Assembly: GCA_043802925.1 (NCBI GenBank)
Contig: JAZDKP010000277.1
Location: 1 to 19,244 of the forward strand
Direction: 5' to 3'
DNA: 19,244 nucleotides
Source: JAZDKP01 sp043802925
GTDB taxonomy: Bacteria; Fibrobacterota; OXYB2-FULL-49-7; JAEUSG01
Shown here: positions 7,248 through 12,623 of the stretch, one piece after another
How positions within the stretch are numbered: position 1 is the stretch's first letter
Layout: each line of letters starts with the position of its first letter
The notes under the pieces: generated by a model
The model's input: only the letters and a program-made list of their open reading frames with translations
The model's database searches: none
What the model was told of the DNA's origin: nothing
Program-made: the position numbers and the translations under genes

Positions 7248-8213
7248 ATGGACAAACTGAACATCGTTGTACTCGACGGATATGCGCTGAACCCCGGCGA
7301 CCTTTCATGGGACGGACTGAAAGCGCTGGGCGATTTCACGGTCTATGATCGCACGCCGCCCGCACTCACCATGGAACGGGCCGCGGACGCGGAGATTGTG
7401 CTTACCAATAAGACCGTGCTCCCCCGTTCCGTCATCGCGCAGCTACCGCGGCTCCGGTACATCGGCGTGCTGGCAACCGGTTATAACGTGGTGGATGCGG
7501 TGGCGGCGCGCGAACAGGGCGTGGTTGTCACCAACGTGCCGGCCTACGGAACCGACTCCGTTTCGCAGACCGTGTTCGCCCACCTGCTCAACCTCAGCAT
7601 GCGCGTGGGCCATCATGCCGACACCGTGCGCGCCGGACGCTGGACCAGCGCCCCGGACTTCTGCTACTGGGACACCCCGCTCGTGGAGTTGTCGGGCCTT
7701 ACCCTCGGCATTGTAGGTTTTGGCCGTATCGGCCGCGCCGTGGCAAAAATCGCCCGCGCCTTCAACATGCGCGTCCTGGCCTTCAACCCCTCGCCCATCA
7801 AGGATGCGGTCGATTTTCAGATCACAACCGTTGACATGGAAACCCTGTTCCGTGAAAGCGACGCAATCACGCTGCACTGCCCGCTGACCGAAAGCAATAA
7901 AGGCTTTGTGAACACGCCCCTGCTATCGACCATGAAGTCAACCGCCTTTCTCATCAACACCAGCCGCGGCCCGCTGATTGACGAGGCCGCGCTGGCCAAT
8001 GCGCTCAACACGGATAAACTCGCCGGTGCCGGACTCGACGTGCTGTCGCAGGAGCCGCCGTCTGCGGACAACCCGCTGCTGTCCGTGAAGAACTGCTTTG
8101 TCACCCCGCACTACGCCTGGGCAACACGCGCCGCGCGTCAGCGTCTCATGAACGCGACCGTGGGCAACGTGGCGGCCTTTCTCCTCGGAAAGTCCCTGAA
8201 CGTGGTGAACTGA
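7248..8213 (+). CDS. D-2-hydroxyacid dehydrogenase (glycerate dehydrogenase-like)
   Basis: The 321-residue NAD(P)-dependent oxidoreductase interconverts a 2-hydroxyacid and a 2-oxoacid. The VVLDGYALNPGDLSW start is typical of the glycerate dehydrogenase/hydroxypyruvate reductase branch. The cofactor loop is GFGRIG (157-162). The catalytic residues are Arg240 (NTSRGPLID), Glu269 (LDVLSQEP) and His288 (VTPHYAWAT). The ATG at 7248 is chosen because the conserved domain begins there. A TTG at 7203 is in frame but has no better ribosome site and would add 15 unlike residues. AGGGAG at 7218-7223 is rather far upstream. The substrate is likely hydroxypyruvate/glycerate, but glyoxylate or related acids are possible. 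Confidence 0.9.
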   Translation: MDKLNIVVLDGYALNPGDLSWDGLKALGDFTVYDRTPPALTMERAADAEIVLTNKTVLPRSVIAQLPRLRYIGVLATGYNVVDAVAAREQGVVVTNVPAYGTDSVSQTVFAHLLNLSMRVGHHADTVRAGRWTSAPDFCYWDTPLVELSGLTLGIVGFGRIGRAVAKIARAFNMRVLAFNPSPIKDAVDFQITTVDMETLFRESDAITLHCPLTESNKGFVNTPLLSTMKSTAFLINTSRGPLIDEAALANALNTDKLAGAGLDVLSQEPPSADNPLLSVKNCFVTPHYAWATRAARQRLMNATVGNVAAFLLGKSLNVVN

Positions 8214-8242
8214 CGCCGCATGATTCTTAATGTTTTCGAATT

Positions 8243-8270
8243 TTGTTACACCTTTTCATTAAACTATTTT
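8243..8270 (+). promoter_or_regulatory. Possible promoter of the toxin-antitoxin operon
   Basis: TTGTTA (8243-8248) and TATTTT (8265-8270) are 16 bases apart in a strongly AT-rich 84-nt gap, 27 bases before the antitoxin ATG. The position and composition fit a promoter for the pair. A short TTCGAA palindrome at 8235-8240 lies just upstream, but no longer operator-like inverted repeat is evident. Confidence 0.35.
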
Positions 8271-8297
8271 ATTTAAAGAAAGCATACAGGAGGAAAA

Positions 8298-8534
8298 ATG
8301 GTTACTCTCGCTGACAAATTAATCACGGATGCGTTGACATTGCCCAACGATGTCCGAGCAGAAATAGTGGACAAGCTTCTGGAAAGTTTGAACCTGCCCT
8401 TGCAGAAGGATATTGACCGCCAATGGGCTGCACTTGCGGAAAAGCGTCTCAGAGACATCAAGTCGGGCCGGGTGAAGACAGTGCCGGGGAGCGTTGTTTT
8501 TGAAAAGATCAGGAACCGGCCCAAGGCCCGATGA
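8298..8534 (+). CDS. Antitoxin, putative addiction module component family
   Basis: The 78-residue protein matches the small family of addiction-module components paired with RelE/ParE toxins (TIGR02574/PF09720 type). The N-terminal helices (LADKLITDALTLPNDVRAEIVDKLLESL) would serve dimerisation, and the C-terminal EKRLRDIKSGRVKTVPG stretch (48-64), typical of the family, would wrap the toxin. A strong AGGAGG lies six bases before the ATG. The end overlaps the toxin start by four bases (ATGA), so antitoxin is made first and the two are coupled. The base composition is lower in GC than the surrounding genes. Confidence 0.88.
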   Translation: MVTLADKLITDALTLPNDVRAEIVDKLLESLNLPLQKDIDRQWAALAEKRLRDIKSGRVKTVPGSVVFEKIRNRPKAR

Positions 8535-8836
8535 ACTATTCATTCCATTCCCTGGCAGAAATCGAATTTACTGATGCCGTGGACTACTACGATCGTGTAC
8601 GACCGGGTTTGGGAACGGATTTTGCCGAAGAATTCTCTGCTGTTATTGAACGGATTCTGATATTCCCATCAGTCTGTTCGCCAATTGGGCACAACACTCG
8701 AAGAGCGCTTGTGAATCGATTTCCCTATGGCATTATTTATCATGCTTCCGAATCCGATATTTTCATCCTGGCAGTGATGCAGTTGAATCGGCGGCCCGGA
8801 TACTGGAAAAGACGCATTCATATTCCCCGTTCCTGA
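8531..8836 (+). CDS. RelE/ParE-family toxin
   Basis: The 101-residue protein has the RelE/ParE fold signature: two N-terminal helices with AEIEFTDAVDYYDRVRPGLGTDFAEEF, then RRALVNRFPYGIIYHASESDIFILAVMQLNRRPGYWKRR. The C-terminal RRPGYWKRR carries the basic residues usual for the family, but the histidine common before them is not present (MQLN). ParE-type members poison DNA gyrase and RelE-type members cut mRNA on the ribosome; the sequence does not decide which. It is coupled to the antitoxin gene by a four-base overlap. GC is about 46% by hand count, visibly lower than neighbours, which suggests acquisition by transfer. Confidence 0.88.
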   Translation: MNYSFHSLAEIEFTDAVDYYDRVRPGLGTDFAEEFSAVIERILIFPSVCSPIGHNTRRALVNRFPYGIIYHASESDIFILAVMQLNRRPGYWKRRIHIPRS

Positions 8837-8844
8837 TTGACTCT

Positions 8845-9189
8845 ATGCCAGCCTGGTATCTTTATATGGTCCGCTGCCGTGAGGGCTCCCTTTATACCGG
8901 CATCACCACGGATGTGAAACGACGGTTGCGCGAACACAAAGGCGAAGGCAAAAAAGGGGCTAAATTCCTGCGCGGCAAGGGGCCGCTCACGCTGGCGCTG
9001 AAAAAGAAAATCGGGAACCGGAGCCTTGCATCCAAAGCGGAATACCGTGTGAAACAACTGTCAAAAGCCGAAAAAGAACGGCTGGTTTCCGGAAAACTGC
9101 GCTTCAACAAAATCCTGCGTCAAATCCTGTTGCGCGGACCTGATATTTCGTATATTTATCCGACGATTTTCATCCATCAACCCATTTAA
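8845..9189 (+). CDS. GIY-YIG nuclease-like protein (UPF0213/YhbQ type)
   Basis: The 114-residue protein begins with the GIY-YIG core: WYLYMVRC (4-11) and LYTGITTDVKRRLREH (16-31), with Tyr7, Tyr17 and Arg26 or Arg27 as candidate catalytic residues. Glu67 lies in SKAEYRVKQLSKAEKERL as in UPF0213 proteins. Such single-domain members are annotated as structure-selective or unknown nucleases. The last ~24 residues (ILLRGPDISYIYPTIFIHQPI) go beyond the usual 80-100-residue family length and look unconserved. It starts only eight bases after the toxin stop, without a ribosome binding site, so it may be read as the third gene of the toxin-antitoxin operon. Confidence 0.85.
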   Translation: MPAWYLYMVRCREGSLYTGITTDVKRRLREHKGEGKKGAKFLRGKGPLTLALKKKIGNRSLASKAEYRVKQLSKAEKERLVSGKLRFNKILRQILLRGPDISYIYPTIFIHQPI

Positions 9190-9202
9190 AAAGGACCCGA
9201 TA

Positions 9203-9484
9203 ATGAAAAAGGCATCCGCACGCCACATCCTCGTCTCGACCCAGAAAGAATGCGAAGACCTCAAGAAGAAAATTGAAGATGGTGCGGATTTCGCGGAAAT
9301 AGCGGAAAAGCATTCGGACTGCCCCTCGGGCAAAGAAGGCGGCGACCTCGGCGAATTCGGGCCCGGTGACATGGTGCCTGAATTTGACAAGGTCGTGTTC
9401 AAGGAGGAGGTCGGAAAAGTGCATGGGCCCATCAAGACCCAGTTCGGTTTTCACCTCGTCGAAATCACCAGCCGCAGCAAGTGA
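9203..9484 (+). CDS. Parvulin-type peptidyl-prolyl cis-trans isomerase (PpiC-like)
   Basis: The 93-residue single-domain parvulin has no signal peptide, so it acts in the cytoplasm on prolyl bonds of client proteins. Family positions are visible: ARHILV (His8), AEKHSDCPSGKEGGDLGEFGPGDMVPEFDKVVF (with Cys40, Met57 and Phe61), and TQFGFHLVEI (His84). Length and order match E. coli PpiC. AAGGA lies eight bases before the ATG. The stop overlaps the GTG start of the YciH-like gene by four bases (GTGA), so the two form an operon with translational coupling. Confidence 0.92.
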   Translation: MKKASARHILVSTQKECEDLKKKIEDGADFAEIAEKHSDCPSGKEGGDLGEFGPGDMVPEFDKVVFKEEVGKVHGPIKTQFGFHLVEITSRSK

Positions 9485-9729
9485 ACGCCCTTCCAGCGGT
9501 GCGCGTGGGCCGCGAAACGCAGGGCCGCAAGGGCAAGGGGGTCACGGTCGTCACCGGCCTTCCCCTTAACGCTCCGGGTCTCGACACGCTGGCCCGAGAG
9601 CTCAAGCAACGCTTCGGCGCGGGCGGTACGGTCCGCGGTCGCGTCATTGAAATCCAGGGCGACCACCGCGATGCGATTGTGGAATTATTGTCACAGAAGG
9701 GTTATTCCGTCAAGCGTTCGGGGGGATGA
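9481..9729 (+). CDS. yciH: YciH/SUI1-family translation factor-like protein
   Basis: The 82-residue protein has the SUI1 (eIF1-like) fold: GRKGKGVTVVTGLPL (15-29), LARELKQRFGAGGTV and IEIQGDHRDAIVELLSQKGY. It has only the SUI1 domain plus a short N-terminal tail. In E. coli, YciH is thought to influence initiation fidelity and to inhibit translation under stress; the same role here is inferred. It starts with GTG at 9481, overlapping the parvulin stop. The gene ends directly before a very long C-run. Confidence 0.85.
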   Translation: MNALPAVRVGRETQGRKGKGVTVVTGLPLNAPGLDTLARELKQRFGAGGTVRGRVIEIQGDHRDAIVELLSQKGYSVKRSGG

Positions 9730-9731
9730 CG

Positions 9732-9797
9732 CCCCCCCCCCCCCCCCCTCTCTCGCCCCTCGACTCCGCTCGGGGATCGAGAGAGAGGGGGGGGGGG
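9732..9797. repeat. Composite hairpin with C17/G11 arms around a CGACTCCGCTC core
   Basis: A run of 17 C (9732-9748) and TCTCTCG (9749-9755) face CGAGAGA (9778-9784) and, after GA, a run of 11 G (9787-9797). Between them lies CCCCTCGACTCCGCTCGGGG (9756-9775), whose CCCC and GGGG ends pair. The core resembles the palindromic CCCTTCGACTCCGCTCAGGG-type repeat that I recall as dispersed in many bacterial genomes. It could serve as a transcription end for the yciH operon, although no T-run follows. Confidence 0.7.
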
Positions 9798-9891
9798 AAC
9801 CACAAATGTTCAAATAAGCTCCCATATATCGCTGCAGACCAACATAAAAGTAAATCTGGGAAGTAAGCTCTTTTTCTTCTTTTGCAGGGGT

Positions 9892-9911
9892 CCGGGGGGT
9901 CGAGTCCCCGG
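9892..9911. repeat. GC-rich hairpin CCGGGG/CCCCGG
   Basis: CCGGGG (9892-9897) pairs with CCCCGG (9906-9911) over the eight-base loop GGTCGAGT. The loop and stem look like a tRNA T-arm, but no other tRNA parts surround it. It is preceded by a T-rich stretch (TTTTTCTTCTTTTGC). Together with the next inverted repeat it looks like one dispersed-repeat unit. Confidence 0.5.
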
Positions 9912-9920
9912 CGCGTTTTG

Positions 9921-9944
9921 CTACTTTTGCGCGGTCAAAAGTAG
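9921..9944. repeat. Perfect 9-bp inverted repeat CTACTTTTG/CAAAAGTAG
   Basis: The arms at 9921-9929 and 9936-9944 are exact reverse complements over the six-base loop CGCGGT. On the minus strand the hairpin has no following T-run, so a terminator role is doubtful. A protein-binding operator or a dispersed repeat unit are alternatives. Confidence 0.6.
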
Positions 9945-10054
9945 ATGAAAACATATTTATTTAAGGCAACCCGCACTCCCATAAAGTTATTTTCTTGCCC
10001 TGCCCGGAAACCCCCGGCACATTTTGTAAGGCATGCAAGGCCTTATCCATTTAA

Positions 10055-10069
10055 ATGAAGAGGCTTCAT
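10055..10069 (+). promoter_or_regulatory. Hairpin covering the ribosome site and start codon of the helicase gene
   Basis: ATGAAG (10055-10060) and CTTCAT (10064-10069) are perfect reverse complements with loop AGG. The stem includes the first two bases of the helicase ATG (10068-10070), and the purine-rich GAAGAGG that must act as ribosome site lies in the left arm and loop. The first ATG also opens a seven-codon frame (MKRLHAL) ending at 10078, out of frame with the helicase. Folding would limit initiation, so the site could sense temperature or helicase level. Confidence 0.45.
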
Positions 10070-11423
10070 GCGCTTTGACGAATTTTCACTCGACCCCCGG
10101 CTTCTCCGCGCCGTGGCTGACGCGGGCTATACCACGGCCACGGCCATCCAGCAGAAGGCGATTCCCACCTGCCTGAACGGCGAGGACCTCATCGGCACCG
10201 CGGCCACAGGCACAGGCAAGACCGCGGCCTTTGTGCTGCCCATCCTCCACCGGCTCCTGAAAAACCCGGTCCATTTCCGCGCCCCGCGCGTTCTTATTGT
10301 AACACCCACGCGCGAACTGGCCGAACAGATACATCAGGTCATCCGCGAACTCGGACGGCATGCGCACATCCGTTCCGCCGTGGTATACGGCGGCGTGGGC
10401 TTTGAGCCCCAGCGCCGCGCGCTCTCGGACGGCACGGAAATCATCGTGGCCTGCCCGGGCCGCCTCCTCGACCATATGGGCCGGGGGGCCGTGAATTTAA
10501 AGCACGTGGAAACCGCAGTGCTGGACGAAGCAGACCGCATGCTCGACATGGGGTTTCTGCCCGACATCAAACGCATCCTGAACGGCCTGCCCACCGAACG
10601 GCAGACGCTCCTCTTTTCCGCCACCTTTGCGCAGGAACTAACGGACCTGATACGCCACTATCTGAAAACCCCAAAACGCGTGAGCGTCAATACCGAAGCG
10701 CCAGCGGAAACTGTGGACCACTGCTTTTACCCGGTGGCCGCGCACCTCAAGACCGCGCTCCTGCTCGCGCTGCTCAAGACCATGAAACACGAATCCATCC
10801 TCCTCTTCACGCGGACCAAGCACCGGGCCAACCGTGTCATGGCCGCGCTGAACAGCGCCGGATACAAGGCCGGCGTGCTGCACGCCAACAAGTCGCAGAA
10901 CCAGCGCAAGGCGGCCCTCGACGGCTTTCGCGACGGACGGCTTGAAATGCTGGTGGCCACGGATATCGCTGCGCGCGGGCTCGACATCGAAAGCATTTCG
11001 CACGTAATCAACTACGATATCCCGGACACGGCCATTAATTACATCCACCGCATCGGCCGCACGGGCCGGGCCACGCGTTCGGGCGACGCGCTCACATTTA
11101 TCGGGCCCGAAGATGCCGTCGAGGTGCGTGACATTGAACGCCGTCTCGGGTACAAGGTACCCCTGAAAGGGCTCGACACCTTCGACTATTCGCAGCCCGC
11201 CCGCGACCGGAACGAATTTGCCCGTCCTCCCCGGCCGCAACACCGGTCGTCCGGGCCCCAGCATCACCGTCCCGCCAACCCGCAATCCCAGCACCGCTCC
11301 TCCAATCCGAATTCCCAGCACCGGCCTGCGCAAGCCCCCTCCTCCGCACGGCACCCGCAACCCTACGCGCACAATTCCCGGCATCCCCAGCCCCCGGCAG
11401 GCAGAAAAAAATACGACCGGTAA
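10068..11423 (+). CDS. DEAD-box ATP-dependent RNA helicase (RhlE-like)
   Basis: The 451-residue protein unwinds RNA duplexes using ATP. All family motifs are present: Q motif (Phe6, Gln28/Gln29), Walker A ATGTGKT (46-52), PTREL (80-84), GG (109), CPGR (129-132, the usual T being C), DEAD (153-156), SAT (184-186), ARGLD (302-306) and HRIGRTGR (327-334). After about residue 375 comes a low-complexity basic tail rich in Pro, His, Arg, Gln and Ser, with QHRSSGP, QHRSSNP and QHRPAQAP repeats, as in RhlE/CsdA-type helicases that bind RNA non-specifically. RhlE-like helicases act in ribosome assembly, RNA decay and cold adaptation. Its start lies in a hairpin and its stop in another. Confidence 0.93.
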   Translation: MRFDEFSLDPRLLRAVADAGYTTATAIQQKAIPTCLNGEDLIGTAATGTGKTAAFVLPILHRLLKNPVHFRAPRVLIVTPTRELAEQIHQVIRELGRHAHIRSAVVYGGVGFEPQRRALSDGTEIIVACPGRLLDHMGRGAVNLKHVETAVLDEADRMLDMGFLPDIKRILNGLPTERQTLLFSATFAQELTDLIRHYLKTPKRVSVNTEAPAETVDHCFYPVAAHLKTALLLALLKTMKHESILLFTRTKHRANRVMAALNSAGYKAGVLHANKSQNQRKAALDGFRDGRLEMLVATDIAARGLDIESISHVINYDIPDTAINYIHRIGRTGRATRSGDALTFIGPEDAVEVRDIERRLGYKVPLKGLDTFDYSQPARDRNEFARPPRPQHRSSGPQHHRPANPQSQHRSSNPNSQHRPAQAPSSARHPQPYAHNSRHPQPPAGRKKYDR

Positions 11424-11472
11424 CTCACCCCCCTTTCCCCCCTCTCTCTGCAAGGGGGGACGGGGGTGAGTT
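11422..11472. repeat. Large C-rich hairpin starting in the helicase stop codon
   Basis: AACTCACCCCC (11422-11432) pairs with GGGGGTGAGTT (11462-11472), eleven pairs. Inside it, CCCCCCT (11437-11443) pairs with AGGGGGG (11453-11459), seven pairs. The first two bases belong to the TAA stop of the helicase. It shares CCCCCCTCTCTC with the hairpin at 9732-9797. It may end transcription, but only TTGGTTCTT follows rather than a T-run, so it could equally be a dispersed repeat. Confidence 0.7.
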
Positions 11473-11547
11473 GGTTCTTAATCCAAGGATGTTTCTATTA
11501 TTATTTCTGCGCGGTGCCATAAAATTGTATATTAAATTGAATTAATA

Positions 11548-12612
11548 ATGAACCGCTTAATCCGACAAACCGCTTTTTCGTTTGTATTCATCTGCCTCTT
11601 TTTTTTCGGAGCACAGGCGCAAGTCCGTTCGTACCAGGGCTATAAGAATATCAAGAAAAAAAAGACCCTGCTCCTTCCCTTTAAAAGCCTTTCACTCTCG
11701 GGCCCTGTCACAAAAATGCTCGATGAAAACCTGATCACTGAAATCGTAAAGCCCGGCGTACACGATATCATCAACCGGTATCCCGGCTTTGACGTGGAAA
11801 TGGCGCTCAACCAGCCCCTGGGCGCGGACATCGACCTCTACAAACTCTCCGAGACCGCGGACTTCGAATACATCATCCTGCCGCGCATTGAAAAGGAAGG
11901 GGACCGTTTCCGCGTCACCGCGGACCTGGTCGATGTCCGGCGGATCACCGTGCTGGCCGGTTACACCCGCGAATGCGCCTGCCCCTTCGAAGACGTCGTT
12001 TTCCTCATCCTGCCCGAACTCTCTGAAAAGGTCTCCAAGACCAAATTCGAACTCGACACCGAGTGCCCGTCGGACATGGTGACATTTCAAAAAGCCTCCT
12101 ACGCCATGGGCAGCCCGGACAAGTACGACAACAACCCGGAAATCACGGCGCGCGTCAACAACTTTTGCATGGACCGGAACGAATACCCCAATAAACTGGG
12201 CGCAGAGCCCCTCGTGGACATCACCTGGAACAGCGCGGATTCCGCCTGCCGCAGCAAAGGCAAACGGCTCTGCTCCGAGTTTGAATGGGAATACGCCTGC
12301 CGCGGAAAATTCAATTATTATTATCCTTACGGCAACCAGTACAAGTCCGGCGCCTGCAACACCGAAAGCAAAGAACTGAAGCCCGCAGGCTCGTTCCTCG
12401 ATTGCCGCTCCGAGGCCAACATCTACGACATGTCCGGCAACGTCAACGAGTGGACCGGTTCCAACTGGGACGCCAATATCCGCAACAAGGTCATCCGGGG
12501 CGGCGCCTACTTTTCGGGTGAAAAGGACTCCAAGTGCACGCTCCGTTTCAGCAACCGCCCCAACACCAAGGCCCGCGCCATCGGATTCCGCTGCTGCCGC
12601 AGCATCAACTAG
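11548..12612 (+). CDS. Secreted FGE/sulfatase-modifying-fold protein with CsgG/TolB-like N-terminal domain
   Basis: The 354-residue protein has a signal peptide (1-24, ending FFGAQA). Residues 38-165 resemble the CsgG/TolB-N/LpoB type of domain (TLLLPFKSL, then DFEYIILPRIEKEGDRFRVTADLVDVRRITVLAGYT). Residues 170-354 form an FGE-sulfatase domain: PLVDITWNSADSAC, KRLCSEFEWEYAC (240-251), NIYDMSGNVNEWTG (291-304), VIRGGAYFSG (315-324) and GFRCCRS (346-352). True FGE uses two cysteines shortly after the GGxY motif; here that place reads FSGEKDSKC, so formylglycine formation is unlikely. The nine cysteines between 173 and 350 suggest disulfides outside the cytoplasm. A structural or binding role in the envelope is inferred. 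The start lacks a ribosome site but is fixed by the signal peptide. Confidence 0.8.
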   Translation: MNRLIRQTAFSFVFICLFFFGAQAQVRSYQGYKNIKKKKTLLLPFKSLSLSGPVTKMLDENLITEIVKPGVHDIINRYPGFDVEMALNQPLGADIDLYKLSETADFEYIILPRIEKEGDRFRVTADLVDVRRITVLAGYTRECACPFEDVVFLILPELSEKVSKTKFELDTECPSDMVTFQKASYAMGSPDKYDNNPEITARVNNFCMDRNEYPNKLGAEPLVDITWNSADSACRSKGKRLCSEFEWEYACRGKFNYYYPYGNQYKSGACNTESKELKPAGSFLDCRSEANIYDMSGNVNEWTGSNWDANIRNKVIRGGAYFSGEKDSKCTLRFSNRPNTKARAIGFRCCRSIN

Positions 12613-12623
12613 CCTCCCCGCCT

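Larger units (their letters stand above)
9730..10067. other. 338-nt non-coding region between yciH and the DEAD-box gene
   Basis: This is the longest gap in the window. From left to right it holds a C-run/G-run composite hairpin (9732-9797), an AT-rich stretch of about 80 bases in which I see nothing, a GC hairpin (9892-9911), an inverted repeat with CTACTTTTG arms (9921-9944), an AT-rich stretch that may hold the helicase promoter, a six-base stem (10027-10032 with 10040-10045) and a start-codon hairpin (10055-10069). Open frames here look like shadows. No tRNA or known riboswitch is recognisable. Confidence 0.7.

Noticed and set aside
9890..9911. T-arm-like sequence (GGGTCGAGTCCCC) suggesting a tRNA or att site
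   Set aside because: No acceptor, D or anticodon arm could be found around it, and no integrase or second copy is in the window.
9691..9954. An 87-codon minus-strand open frame in the helicase upstream gap
   Set aside because: It crosses the C/G homopolymers and hairpins and encodes a poly-Gly stretch; no ribosome site or family resemblance.
10638..11453. A 271-codon minus-strand open frame opposite the DEAD-box gene
   Set aside because: The helicase motifs are on the plus strand; the antisense protein shows only composition bias.
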